In this document: positions 15,978 through 24,732 of the stretch, one piece after another | Numbering within the stretch: the stretch's first letter is position 1 | Layout: each line of letters begins with the position of its first letter | Assembly: GCF_007846095.1 (NCBI RefSeq) | Contig: NZ_VOEI01000002.1 | Span: forward strand, 806,001-870,000 | Origin: Mucilaginibacter achroorhodeus | GTDB lineage: Bacteria > Bacteroidota > Bacteroidia > Sphingobacteriales > Sphingobacteriaceae | DNA length: 64,000 bases | Direction: 5' to 3' | Program-made: the position numbers and the translations under genes | The notes under the pieces: model-generated | Databases searched by the model: none | Seen by the model: the letters and a program-made list of their open reading frames with translations, nothing else | Told to the model about the DNA's origin: nothing

Positions 15978-18005
15978 ATGAGAATAAAGTTAACCCTAAC
16001 GCTGGCATTGGCTGCGTGCACGCTATGCTCATCTGCGCAAGTGAAAAGTATGCCTACACAATATACCATGGCAAAAGCTCCGTTAAGGCAAAGCCCTTAC
16101 ATCGAGCTTCCGCTGGGTGCCATAAAGCCGCAGGGTTGGCTGCGCGAAATGCTGGTACGAGCAAAAAATGGCGCTACGGGTAATCTTGATAAGCTATACC
16201 CGCTTGTGATGGGCAAACGCAACGGCTGGCTCGGCGGCGACGGCGACATGTGGGAACGAGGCCCTTATTGGATAGACGGATTGCTACCGTTGGCTTATAT
16301 ACTACAGGACAAAGCGTTAATTGCTAAGGTACAGCCGTGGATAGAATGGAGCATTAAAACCCAGCGCCCCGACGGCTATTTTGGCCCTGAACATGACCTT
16401 GGCCCCGAGCGTGGCATACAGCGTGATAATGCGCAGGACTGGTGGCCAAAAATGGTGATGCTGAAAGTGATGCAGCAATATTATTCTGCCACGGGCGATA
16501 ATAGAGTAATAAACCTGATGACCAAATACTTTAAATATCAATTAAAGGAACTGCCATCGAAACCATTGGACCACTGGACGTTTTGGGCGCGTTACCGTGG
16601 CGGCGATAACCTGGCAATGGTTTACTGGCTATACAACATTACCGGAGATAAATTTCTGCTTGATCTGGGCGACCTGATTCACAAGCAAACGTTTGACTAT
16701 ACCAATGCCTTCCTGAACACCGACCTACTATCAACCGATTACAGCATCCACGGTGTTAACCTTGCCGAAGGCATGAAAGAGCCGATAATTTACTACCAGC
16801 ACCACCCTGAAGCGCGATACACTGATGCCATGGTTAAAGCCTTTAAGGACCTTCGCAAATTTGACGAGTCGGTACCGGGGCTGTTTGGCGCTGATGAATC
16901 TCTCCACGGCAACAATCCCACGCAGGGATCAGAACTCTGTACCGCTGTAGAGATGATGTACACGCTTGAAAACGGCCTTGCCATTACCGGCGACCTTAAC
17001 TATGCCGACCACCTGGAGCGCATTGCTTTTAACGCCTTGCCTACCCAGATCAGCGCCGATTACAACACGCACCAATATTTTCAGCAGGCTAACCAGGTAA
17101 TGCTTACCCGCCAAACCCGCAACTTTGACGTTAACCACGATGGTACCGACGTTTGCTACGGCTTACTAACAGGCTACCCTTGCTGCACATCAAACATGCA
17201 CCAGGGATGGCCAAAATTTGTGCAAAATCTATGGTATGCCACGCCGGATAAAGGCATTGCCGCCCTGGTATATTCTGCCAGCAAAGTAGACGCAGTTGTA
17301 GCGGGTAATACCAAAGTAAACATCAAGGAAGAGACCAATTATCCATTTGATGAGGCCATTAAATTCACCATCAGTTTTGATAAAAAAGAAACCACGGTGG
17401 CGTTTCCGTTTGAATTGAGGGTGCCGAAATGGTGCACCCTTGCCAACGTTAAAGTAAATGGCAGCGAAGTACAGCAGGCAAAAGCCGGGGAGACTGTAAA
17501 ACTGAACCGTACATGGAAAAGCGGAGACGTGGTAGAGCTAACCCTGCCGATGCATATTTTCAAAAATACCTGGTATGAAAATTCAATGTCGGTAGAGCGC
17601 GGCCCGATAGTTTACGCATTAAAAATAGGTGAGCAGGAAAAGCAAGTGCAAAACACCAAAGACCCGCAGGAATATGGTAGCACTTATTTAGAAGTGTTGC
17701 CTACCACACCCTGGAACTACGGTTTGATACGTGTGGATGATAATAAACTGGCCGAAGCTTACAAAGTTGAGAACGTTAAGCCGGCAGGCAGCTACCCATG
17801 GACGCAAGCCGCGGCCCCTATCCAACTCAAAACCAAGGGCAGGCGAATCCCTACCTGGCAGTTGTATAATGAAACGGCCGGCCCCCAGCCCTACGGTAAC
17901 ATCTGGAACTTTGTAACAGATAAGAACGAGGAAGAACTCACACTGATACCTTATGGTTGTACAAGGCTGCGTATTTCGCTGTTCCCGGTGATCGATAAAC
18001 GTTAG
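15978..18005 (+). CDS. Third secreted GH127-superfamily glycosidase (beta-L-arabinofuranosidase domain)
   Basis: The longest frame opens at 15948, but the ATG at 15978 begins a normal signal peptide (MRIKLTLTLALAACTLCSSA), so I use it; the protein is 675 residues. The family residues are recognisable as Glu319-x-Cys321 (SELCTAVEMM) and Cys402-Cys403 (YPCCTSNMHQG). The spacing is 81 residues against 66-67 in the other two enzymes of this window, so it belongs to a different subgroup. The region GDGDMWERGPYWIDGLLPLA at the N-terminal side is typical of that subgroup. It lies alone and carries no copy of the operator motif, so co-regulation with the main locus is uncertain. Exact substrate unknown. 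Confidence 0.88.
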   Translation: MRIKLTLTLALAACTLCSSAQVKSMPTQYTMAKAPLRQSPYIELPLGAIKPQGWLREMLVRAKNGATGNLDKLYPLVMGKRNGWLGGDGDMWERGPYWIDGLLPLAYILQDKALIAKVQPWIEWSIKTQRPDGYFGPEHDLGPERGIQRDNAQDWWPKMVMLKVMQQYYSATGDNRVINLMTKYFKYQLKELPSKPLDHWTFWARYRGGDNLAMVYWLYNITGDKFLLDLGDLIHKQTFDYTNAFLNTDLLSTDYSIHGVNLAEGMKEPIIYYQHHPEARYTDAMVKAFKDLRKFDESVPGLFGADESLHGNNPTQGSELCTAVEMMYTLENGLAITGDLNYADHLERIAFNALPTQISADYNTHQYFQQANQVMLTRQTRNFDVNHDGTDVCYGLLTGYPCCTSNMHQGWPKFVQNLWYATPDKGIAALVYSASKVDAVVAGNTKVNIKEETNYPFDEAIKFTISFDKKETTVAFPFELRVPKWCTLANVKVNGSEVQQAKAGETVKLNRTWKSGDVVELTLPMHIFKNTWYENSMSVERGPIVYALKIGEQEKQVQNTKDPQEYGSTYLEVLPTTPWNYGLIRVDDNKLAEAYKVENVKPAGSYPWTQAAAPIQLKTKGRRIPTWQLYNETAGPQPYGNIWNFVTDKNEEELTLIPYGCTRLRISLFPVIDKR

Positions 18006-18016
18006 CAGATAAATGC

Positions 18017-18047
18017 AAAAGCCACATAGTTAAGCTATGTGGCTTTT
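18017..18047. terminator. Bidirectional terminator
   Basis: A perfect 13-bp stem (18017-18029 with 18035-18047) with a 5-base loop has AAAA and TTTT at its ends. It lies between the converging glycosidase and AhpD-like genes. Confidence 0.88.
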
Positions 18048-18070
18048 CAACAATAACGTACCGGCTCAAA

Positions 18071-18514
18071 TTACTTTTGCAAGGCAGGCTGCATGTGCGT
18101 GCTGATGGCGATGCGGTTCCAGCTGTTGATTGCAATAACGGCCACCAATACTTGCGCCACGTACTTTTCGCCTAATACTTCGGCGGCATTGGCATAGGTG
18201 GCTTCAGACACACCTCCTTTGCTTATCAGTGTAACTTCCTCCACAAAGGCAAGGATGGCTTGCTCTTTCTCATCGAAAAATGGCGTATCCCTCCAGGCGC
18301 TAATGGTGTAAAGGCGTTGCTCGGTTTCGCCCAGTTTGCGTGCATCACGGTTATGCATATCCAGGCAAAAGGCACAGCCATTAAGCTGAGATGCACGTAT
18401 TTTTATCAGTTCTTTGTGTATAGGTGTTAGCTCTGTGCTGTTCACATAGTTCTCAAGCGAAAGAAACGTTTTGTAAGCCTCGGGAAGGGTCTTAAATAGA
18501 TCTACTCTTTTCAT
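18071..18514 (-). CDS. Carboxymuconolactone decarboxylase / AhpD-like family protein
   Basis: I use the ATG at 18514 (MKRVDLFKTLPEAY); the longer frame to 18598 adds a non-conserved stretch. The 147-residue product has the AhpD-type redox motif CAFCLDMH, with two cysteines three apart and the nearby histidine, in an all-helical fold. Such proteins act as peroxidase or disulfide reductases; the substrate cannot be told. A Crp/Fnr-type regulator gene lies directly upstream on the same strand, separated by an imperfect hairpin, and is a possible regulator. Confidence 0.88.
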   Translation of the reverse strand: MKRVDLFKTLPEAYKTFLSLENYVNSTELTPIHKELIKIRASQLNGCAFCLDMHNRDARKLGETEQRLYTISAWRDTPFFDEKEQAILAFVEEVTLISKGGVSEATYANAAEVLGEKYVAQVLVAVIAINSWNRIAISTHMQPALQK

Positions 18515-18604
18515 GGTGTAGTTTGTTTTGATTTGTAAACCAAAATTGCGAACAAACAACCCCTCAAAAAATGAACTGAGGTTAAGAAAGAGAACCAAGA
18601 CGAC

Positions 18605-18654
18605 AAGAATCAGGAATCAAGATACAAGGTTCTTTGTCTTGATTCTTGATTCTT
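18605..18654. repeat. Imperfect inverted repeat with AATCAAGA-type units
   Basis: Arms at 18605-18627 and 18633-18654 pair imperfectly. Each arm holds two copies of a short AATCAAG/AATCAGG unit. It overlaps the last bases of the Crp-like gene and may end its transcript. Confidence 0.6.
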
Positions 18655-19237
18655 ACTTTCCTGTCTCTCTTTTAGCTCTTATCCTGCTCAGAAATTGCGG
18701 CGTAAAACCTAAGTAAGATGCCAGCATGTATTGCGGTACACGCTGCACAAAATCGGGGAATAGGCCGATGAAGTAGCGATATCGTTCTTCATCCGTTTGA
18801 TTGAACAGGAAGCCTATGCGGCGTTGCGAAGCCACAAATGCGCGCTGCATCATCAGCCTGAAATACTTTTGCAAAGCAGGTATTTCGGCAAGTAATCGTT
18901 CTTTGTCTTTGGCAGGCAGTAACAATATCTCGGAGGCTTCAATTGTTTGGATATAAGTTGTGGCCGGCAGATTATTCACCAGGCTGTCATGGTCGGCAAT
19001 CCACCAGTTCTCCAGCGCAAACTGTACTATTTGCTCATTAAGTTTAGCATTAACATAGTACTGGCGTAGCAGCCCGCTCAAAACATAGTATTCGCCTTTG
19101 CAATGTTTGCCCGGCTCAAGGATGATCTGTTTCTTTTTTACGCTAAGCAACTGCATACTATCGCACAATAGAACCTCCTCATCAGGCGTAAGCGATACGT
19201 GGCGGTTGATATGAGCAATAAGCTGCGGGTATACCAT
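18653..19237 (-). CDS. Crp/Fnr-family transcriptional regulator
   Basis: The 194-residue protein has the cyclic-nucleotide-binding beta-barrel in its first 120 residues (LEPGKHCKGEYYVLSGLLRQ, then AENWWIADHDS-like sequence). A C-terminal helix-turn-helix follows, QYMLASYLGFTPQFLSRIRAK. It lacks the iron-sulfur cysteines of Fnr. Bacteroidota carry many such small regulators, often next to the gene they control, here the AhpD-like gene. The effector is unknown. It starts directly at the stop of the upstream lipoprotein gene, so the two are probably co-transcribed. Confidence 0.9.
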   Translation of the reverse strand: MVYPQLIAHINRHVSLTPDEEVLLCDSMQLLSVKKKQIILEPGKHCKGEYYVLSGLLRQYYVNAKLNEQIVQFALENWWIADHDSLVNNLPATTYIQTIEASEILLLPAKDKERLLAEIPALQKYFRLMMQRAFVASQRRIGFLFNQTDEERYRYFIGLFPDFVQRVPQYMLASYLGFTPQFLSRIRAKRETGK

Positions 19238-19632
19238 TTATGGCAATTTGAATTGAAAGCTAAAATTAACATTGGTACCGGATTGCGTTTGATCTGTAAC
19301 AACCTCACCGTCAACCTTCACCATGGTGCGCACGCTCAACTCCGGCGTTGTTTTGGGTAATTTGGCATCAACGGTGAACTTTATAGCCTTGCCCGATTTG
19401 ATGGTGTAAGTTTTATCAAATTTGCCGATGTATTCTTCTTCATAGTATTGCACGTTTTTGGCACCTATGTAATACATTTTGGCTTTCGCACCTGCAGGTA
19501 TATCTGTAATATACTCTACCTGGTAGGTGTCTTTCTTAGCAATCTTCAGCTCGCCGCGGTTCATATCGTAAATGGCTTTATGACAACCACTGGCTGCGAT
19601 CATCAAAAGGAAAAGGTAAAGGAGTTTTTTCA
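19238..19632 (-). CDS. Small lipoprotein of unknown function
   Basis: I use the ATG at 19632 (MKKLLYLFLLMIAASGC), which begins a lipoprotein signal with lipobox AASGC; the longer frame to 19678 is unlikely. The mature 114 residues are predicted all-beta (YQVEYITDIPAGAKAKMYYIG, then VKVDGEVV). The strand pattern weakly recalls MmpS-like domains, but I would not name it on that basis. It is probably in one unit with the downstream Crp/Fnr-type gene. Confidence 0.78.
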
Positions 19633-19759
19633 TGGAGACTAAGATAAAACAAAAAGGCCATGTTGGTATGTACAACATGGCAAATAGAAGTGTAATGCAG
19701 AGCTTGTGGAACCATCGCTAATCAGAAGGTCTTATACAAGTTCACATTGACATACTAAT

Positions 19760-20698
19760 TTACGCTAACGCGGCAGCGGCATAGGCACGGCATTTTTTCA
19801 CTTCGGCAACAGCATCAGAGCCATCTGGTATTTTGTACTCAAGCTCTATAGTAGCCGGGAATTTGTATTTGTTTTTCTTCATCAATTGCAGCACCTCTTT
19901 TATTGGTGTATCGCCTTCGCCCCATGGCGCATTTGGGCCGTCATGAAATTTGCGGTCTTTAATGTGCATACTGGTAATGCGATCATGATATTTCTCGATG
20001 AACGGTACCGGGCTGCTGCTTGTACCGGATGCATAGTGACCAATATCCAGGTTAATGCCGTTGTATTTTGATTGGCTTAAAGCGGTATCCCACAAAGTAG
20101 GTGTTGCCTGCGTGTGTGCGTGGTAACCTACCATCATTTTGTGCTTGGCAGCCAGGTCGCCAAGGCGTTTGGTTTGCGCTTCGTCCGGCAGCTCAACGGT
20201 TACATGTGTGCAACCCAAGGCTTTGCCCGCGTTAAAAGCGTAATCAATCTCAGCATCGGTATTTTTGGCACCCAGGGCATTAGGTTTCCAGGCGTAGATG
20301 GTTACGCCGGCATCATTGTACATCTTGCGCAGCTCTTTGAACTTGTCCATTGGTACCGATGCACGCCACTCGGCCATTTTTGGGGCAAAATCCTGCCAGC
20401 TTTGGGCGGCATCACGCTTGGGTGCGCCAGCGTACTCTTCGGCGGCGTCGCCCATTAATTCAATGGCGTTAATGTTGCAGTCGAGGCAATACTTAAGCAG
20501 ATCCTGGACCGTGCCCGGCATGCTGCGGAACGAATAGGTAATAACACCTATCTGCACACCATTGATCATTGAATTTGGCTTAGCCCATGCACCGGCGAAA
20601 CCGGCGGCTTTGCCAGCTTTTGAGGCCAGTAACAATCCGCCTGCGGCAAACGCACCCGTGGCGATAAAACGGCGCCTGCTTAAATGTTGCTTTTCCAT
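19760..20698 (-). CDS. Tat-exported sugar phosphate isomerase/epimerase-like TIM barrel
   Basis: The start at 20698 gives a twin-arginine signal, SRRRFIATGAFAAGG, and 312 residues; the longer frame to 20755 would put 19 residues before it. The rest is an AP-endonuclease-2/xylose-isomerase-like TIM barrel, with NGVQIGVITYSFRSMPG, YHAHTQAT, NLDIGHYASG and SMHIKDRKFHDGPNAPWGEG carrying likely metal-binding His, Asp and Glu residues. Such exported proteins are common in Bacteroidota and few have known substrates. A well-formed promoter sits 36 bp upstream. Confidence 0.88.
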   Translation of the reverse strand: MEKQHLSRRRFIATGAFAAGGLLLASKAGKAAGFAGAWAKPNSMINGVQIGVITYSFRSMPGTVQDLLKYCLDCNINAIELMGDAAEEYAGAPKRDAAQSWQDFAPKMAEWRASVPMDKFKELRKMYNDAGVTIYAWKPNALGAKNTDAEIDYAFNAGKALGCTHVTVELPDEAQTKRLGDLAAKHKMMVGYHAHTQATPTLWDTALSQSKYNGINLDIGHYASGTSSSPVPFIEKYHDRITSMHIKDRKFHDGPNAPWGEGDTPIKEVLQLMKKNKYKFPATIELEYKIPDGSDAVAEVKKCRAYAAAALA

Positions 20699-20733
20699 TA
20701 AATAAGTTTTTGGTTTGATAATGTGGTTTAAAC

Positions 20734-20763
20734 CAAAGTTATCAAATAAAAGCAAGCAGCAAA
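20734..20763 (-). promoter_or_regulatory. Bacteroidota-type promoter
   Basis: On the minus strand TTTG at 20763-20760, an 18-bp spacer and TAACTTTG at 20741-20734 match the -33 and -7 boxes. It drives the TIM-barrel gene starting at 20698. Confidence 0.75.
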
Positions 20764-20779
20764 ACGTGTATTAAAAAGG

Positions 20780-21985
20780 TTACTTGCTAACTGTTTGAGG
20801 CAATAATATCTCAAAACTTGCGCCTTTGCCCTGCTCCGAATAAATACGCATGTTGCCCTTTAATGATTCTACCAGGTGTTTTACCAAAGCCAGACCAAAG
20901 CCGTAACCGTGCTCCCCGCCGGTACCATCGGTTGATTTTGCGTTACCGCTCAATATCTTTTCTATTGCATCTTTACTTAGCCCTACACCGGTATCGGTTA
21001 CGTTAACCTGTAAAATATTTTCAGTTTCGCCCTGTTTTAGGCTTAGATCGACCCCTATCCTTCCATCCTTAGGCGTAAACTTCATGGCATTGGAGATCAG
21101 GTTACCAATGATCTGCAGCAACTTATTGCGCGAGAACGGTATGGTTGCCGCATTCACCGAAGTGTTGATAGTGAAATTGATACCCTTGGTACGCGCTTGC
21201 GGCATGTAAAGCTGTTCCAGTTTTTCCTTCAATACAACTAAATTGAATTCGTCACTTTTAAGCTCACGGGTAGGTGCCTCCACGGTAAGTATCTCGTCTG
21301 CCAGCTCTAACAGTGAGCGACCACTACGTTGTATGAGGTTGATAAATTCCAATACTTCGTCAATTTCATTCTCGTGCCCCTGCTCGCTGATTACTTGCGC
21401 TAAGCCAATTATACCGCCCAAAGGGCCGCGAATATCGTGGGCCACCTTCTTTTTGGTCTCATTAGCTTCCTTGAGTTTGCCTCTAAGCGCAACAATTACC
21501 TTATGTGCCCTTAAGCGGTTAACTATCTCATTAGCGATGATCTTAAGAAGTTCAACCTTTTCAGGCGAAAGTGTTTTCACGTCCTGGTCAAGCACACAAA
21601 GTGCGCCTATGTTACGGCCTTCCTCTGTGGTAAGCGGAACACCAAAGTAATATTTAACGTTAGGATTACCCGTTACATAAAAACGATCTTTAAACCTGTC
21701 ATCGGCTGTAAGGTCCTTAATTTCAAATGAGCTATCACCCATAATGGTGTACTGGCACACCGATTCTTCCCTCGGCATCTGTTCAATATCCAAGCCGTGG
21801 TTGGTAATACTCCACTGGGTAAATGAATCTATCAGGTTTACCAGTGATATATTAGTGCCTGCCACCTTTGCTGCAAGCTTGGCAAGATCTTTAAAAGAGT
21901 CTTGAAAGCTGGTGTAATCAAGATCGTAATCGGAAAGTTCTAAAACCCTTTCCATTTCATTCTGCGGTACTGGTGGTTGCTGCAT
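20780..21985 (-). CDS. GAF-domain sensor histidine kinase
   Basis: The 401-residue protein has an N-terminal GAF domain at about residues 30-160 (SVCQYTIMG, FYVTGNPNVKYYFGVPL). The dimerisation helix carries the phospho-accepting His183 in KKVAHDIRGPLGG. The ATP-binding domain has the N box NLISNAMKFTP, the G1 box DTGVGLS and the G2 box GYGFGLAL. No membrane segment is seen, so it is a soluble kinase. No response regulator gene is adjacent. The GAF domain resembles those preceding kinases that sense redox or small-molecule signals; the signal is unknown. Confidence 0.93.
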   Translation of the reverse strand: MQQPPVPQNEMERVLELSDYDLDYTSFQDSFKDLAKLAAKVAGTNISLVNLIDSFTQWSITNHGLDIEQMPREESVCQYTIMGDSSFEIKDLTADDRFKDRFYVTGNPNVKYYFGVPLTTEEGRNIGALCVLDQDVKTLSPEKVELLKIIANEIVNRLRAHKVIVALRGKLKEANETKKKVAHDIRGPLGGIIGLAQVISEQGHENEIDEVLEFINLIQRSGRSLLELADEILTVEAPTRELKSDEFNLVVLKEKLEQLYMPQARTKGINFTINTSVNAATIPFSRNKLLQIIGNLISNAMKFTPKDGRIGVDLSLKQGETENILQVNVTDTGVGLSKDAIEKILSGNAKSTDGTGGEHGYGFGLALVKHLVESLKGNMRIYSEQGKGASFEILLPQTVSK

Positions 21986-22140
21986 CGTTACAAATTAGGT
22001 TCGCTAAGTTCCGTTATTCAATCAAATTTCAAACAACTTAATTAAAATACGTACCATTTAGGGTTAAAGTTTAAGACATGTTATAACCATAAGTTGTGAA
22101 AGCTTAAATAATTTAGGTAAAACAAGCTTTCGGTTTAAAA

Positions 22141-22162
22141 TAAAAAAGCCCCTTTCGGGGCT
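22141..22162 (-). terminator. Intrinsic terminator after the cupredoxin gene
   Basis: AGCCCC and GGGGCT (22147-22152, 22157-22162) form a tight hairpin with loop TTTC. Read on the minus strand it is followed by TTTTTTA. It lies 45 bp past the cupredoxin stop. Confidence 0.85.
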
Positions 22163-22206
22163 ACGCAATCTACACTATTCTACTTATCGGCTAATAAAAA
22201 TTCTGA

Positions 22207-22590
22207 TCAATCTGTAACTATCACCTTTGCGTTCACCATGCTCGAGTGGAACGTGCAGTGATAGGTATATGTGCCCGTTGCATCAAATGATTTGCTGTAC
22301 TTTGCGCCGGTAGCCAGGCTGCCACTGTCAAAAGCATTCGCATCTTCAGTCGCTGTGTGCGGGGCGGAGTCTTCGTTTGTCCAGGTAACGCTTTGCCCTT
22401 TTTTAATGGTGATACTTGCCGGTGAGAAGGCAAAGTTTTTAATACTTACCGCATTGGTGGTACCACCGCCCGGCGTTGTTGGCGTTGTTGGCGACGAAGG
22501 CGTTGGGTTGCTATTTGACTTTGAGCATGCTGCAACGGCAATTACAATTACAGCAAACATCAACGAAATACCTAAAATGTACTTTTTCAT
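22207..22590 (-). CDS. Lipoprotein cupredoxin (plastocyanin/azurin-like)
   Basis: The 127-residue protein has a lipoprotein signal with lipobox VAAC. A proline- and threonine-rich linker of about 25 residues follows, then a plastocyanin-like domain. Type 1 copper ligands are all present: His in SAPHTATED, then Cys, His and Met in YHCTFHSSM. This indicates a membrane-anchored copper electron carrier facing the periplasm or surface. Partner oxidoreductases are not encoded nearby. It is a single-gene unit with its own terminator. Confidence 0.92.
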   Translation of the reverse strand: MKKYILGISLMFAVIVIAVAACSKSNSNPTPSSPTTPTTPGGGTTNAVSIKNFAFSPASITIKKGQSVTWTNEDSAPHTATEDANAFDSGSLATGAKYSKSFDATGTYTYHCTFHSSMVNAKVIVTD

Positions 22591-22659
22591 ATCAAAATGT
22601 ATTTGGTGGTTTTTATAGTGATTACGCTTAGTATAATGCCCCGGGTTGCCTGGGTAATG

Positions 22660-22725
22660 AAAAATAGTTTACTCACCCCCTGCCCTCTTTCTGCTGCGCA
22701 AAGAGGGGAGATTACTTTTCATAAT
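22660..22725. repeat. Nested imperfect inverted repeat (MITE- or REP-like)
   Basis: An inner stem pairs CCCTCTTT (22683-22690) with AAAGAGGG (22700-22707). Outer arms of the ATGAAAA / TTTTCAT type enclose it. It lies in the 229-bp gap between two divergent genes and has no coding content. Confidence 0.45.
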
Positions 22726-22792
22726 GGAGGAATGCGTAAATAACTCCAACTTTATATTGAGATAACTACTCCTTAATATTGATGCCTTTTTT

Positions 22793-22800
22793 TAACTTTG
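22793..22800 (+). promoter_or_regulatory. Bacteroidota -7 box (PAP2 gene)
   Basis: TAACTTTG matches TAnnTTTG 19 bp before the GTG start at 22820, which supports that start. Confidence 0.6.
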
Positions 22801-22819
22801 CGCTCTTTTAATTTATACA

Positions 22820-23479
22820 GTGGCACCGAAACATAAGAGGACTATTAAGGAAGCATGGGTATCTGCTTTGCAATCGCCCAAAAAACGCGATAAGCTGCTT
22901 ATAGGTTCATCTATCGTGGCAGTTATGCTGCTTGGGATGCCGTTCTTCTTTAACTATATCCAAAACAGAAAAGGTACTGAACTTAACGACTGGGTGCTTG
23001 ATCATATCCCGGCCCATGATGTCTCCATCATTATCTTTACTTTGATATGGGGAATGGGTTTGCTTATCCTGATCAGGGCATTGTATAACCCGGTTATTTA
23101 CATCAATTACGTATGGTCGTTGATATTTGTTAACCTGGCCAGGATGCTTACCATCTTGTTTGTCTCCTTAGATCCCCCAAAAGGCCTTATCCATTTAATT
23201 GACCCCTTGACCGGTTTCTTTTACGGCAACACCGTCATCACCCGCGATCTGTTCTTCTCGGGCCATACCTCTACCATGGTGCTTATCTACCTGTGTTTAG
23301 AAAAGCGTAATGATAAGATAGTGGCCTTTATTTCAGCAGCTATCCTGATGGTGCTGTTACTGGTACAACACATCCATTACACCATTGATGTTGTGGCGGC
23401 GCCAATATGTGTATACATCATCTTCAGGCTGGTGCGCCGTTTACTGAAGATCGATCAGTTGAAAAACGACGAAGACTAA
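22820..23479 (+). CDS. PAP2-related integral membrane phosphatase/transferase (sphingomyelin-synthase-like type)
   Basis: The frame opens with GTG at 22820 just after a promoter box; no in-frame ATG lies close. The 219-residue protein has about six hydrophobic segments. The catalytic triad of the PAP2_C group is present: His in FFSGHTSTM, then His and Asp in HIHYTIDVVAAP. This group includes sphingomyelin and ceramide phosphoethanolamine synthases. Sphingobacteriaceae make sphingolipids, so a headgroup-transfer or lipid-phosphatase role at the inner membrane is plausible. The substrate is not readable. Confidence 0.85.
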   Translation: MAPKHKRTIKEAWVSALQSPKKRDKLLIGSSIVAVMLLGMPFFFNYIQNRKGTELNDWVLDHIPAHDVSIIIFTLIWGMGLLILIRALYNPVIYINYVWSLIFVNLARMLTILFVSLDPPKGLIHLIDPLTGFFYGNTVITRDLFFSGHTSTMVLIYLCLEKRNDKIVAFISAAILMVLLLVQHIHYTIDVVAAPICVYIIFRLVRRLLKIDQLKNDED

Positions 23480-23502
23480 ACACCATTTATTTATAGTTTA
23501 AC

Positions 23503-23532
23503 TTGCATAAACAGCCAATACGCGTATTTTTG
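23503..23532 (+). promoter_or_regulatory. Bacteroidota-type promoter
   Basis: TTG at 23503, a 19-bp spacer and TATTTTTG at 23525-23532 match -33 and -7 boxes, 24 bp before the beta-propeller gene. Confidence 0.6.
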
Positions 23533-23556
23533 GATTAATACCATTTATACCTGTTT

Positions 23557-24669
23557 ATGAACAACTCCCGCAGAGGCTTCTTAAAGTCGGCCGCCATTGC
23601 AACTGCTGCAGCCACTACCGCATCAACCGCTAAAGGTTTTACCATACTGCATAAAGATAAACCTGCTGACGGTCAGCTTATCGGCCATAATGGATTCACC
23701 TACAAGGTTGACAAAGGCTGGGCTAAAATAAGCGTAAACAATACGCCGCTTGCCAACTGCCACGAAATGGTACAGGACAGCAAGGGACGTTTAATTATGC
23801 TGGGCGACCATACGCATAACAATGTGCTCATTTTTGATAAATCGGGCAAGTTGCTTGATTACTGGGGCACCTCGCTACCCGGCGGGCACGGCCTCACCAT
23901 CAGCAAAGAAGGCGGTGAAGATTTTCTTTTGCTTACCGATTGCGGCTGGGCATTAGACCGCACCGGCGGCACTTACGGGCAAGCCGGCCAGGTTTTAAAA
24001 ACCACTACCGATGGCAAACTGATATTTTCTATTGGTCACCCGCGCACCATCGGTATCTATAAAGATGATGAGCCCTTTAAACCTACCGAAACGGCAGTAG
24101 CGCCCAACGGCGATATTTATGTGGCCGATGGTTATGGATCTGATTATATCATCCAATATAACGCTAAAGGGCAATACATTCATCATTTCGGCGGGCATCA
24201 CAACACCAATCCGGACCATAACCTGCGGAATGCACACGGTATTACGGTGGACACACGGGATAAAAACAACCCTGTGCTCATTTGCACTTCGCGCGAGGAA
24301 AACTGCTTTAAAGTATTCACCATGGATGGCAAATTCATTAAACGGATCGATCTGCCCGGTATGTATGTTTGCCGCGCTGTAATCAACGACGACAATATCT
24401 ACGCTGGCGTGTGCTGGTCTAAAAACGCGCAGGGCAAGCAGTTCGATGGATCGGGCTTTGTTACCATTTTAGATAAGGATAATAAAGTAGTTTCTAACCC
24501 CGGCGGCATGGCCCCGGTGTATAAAAATGGTTTGTTGCAGCAAACCTTACAGGCTAAAAATGCAACCTTTATGCATGGCCATGATGTATGCATTGATGAG
24601 GATAAAAGCGTTTACGTTTGCCAGTGGAATGCCAACCACACCGCACCAGTGAAACTTACGAGAGTTTGA
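23557..24669 (+). CDS. Tat-exported NHL-type six-bladed beta-propeller protein
   Basis: The 370-residue protein begins with a twin-arginine signal (NNSRRGFLKSAAIATAAA). It then has repeated propeller blades of the NHL or PAL type: GDHTHNNVLIFDKSGKLLDY, APNGDIYVADGYGSDYIIQY, CFKVFTMDGKFIKRIDLPG and IDEDKSVYVCQWNANHTAPV. Histidines recur at blade junctions (GGHGLT, HGHDVC), as in metal-dependent peptidyl-hydroxyglycine lyases, but activity cannot be assigned. It is a single transcription unit with a clear promoter. Confidence 0.85.
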   Translation: MNNSRRGFLKSAAIATAAATTASTAKGFTILHKDKPADGQLIGHNGFTYKVDKGWAKISVNNTPLANCHEMVQDSKGRLIMLGDHTHNNVLIFDKSGKLLDYWGTSLPGGHGLTISKEGGEDFLLLTDCGWALDRTGGTYGQAGQVLKTTTDGKLIFSIGHPRTIGIYKDDEPFKPTETAVAPNGDIYVADGYGSDYIIQYNAKGQYIHHFGGHHNTNPDHNLRNAHGITVDTRDKNNPVLICTSREENCFKVFTMDGKFIKRIDLPGMYVCRAVINDDNIYAGVCWSKNAQGKQFDGSGFVTILDKDNKVVSNPGGMAPVYKNGLLQQTLQAKNATFMHGHDVCIDEDKSVYVCQWNANHTAPVKLTRV

Positions 24670-24732
24670 TGAGCTAAAACATTTTGTGCCTGGAATTGCT
24701 ATCTCATAGCCTTAACGTTATAACGGAGACCT

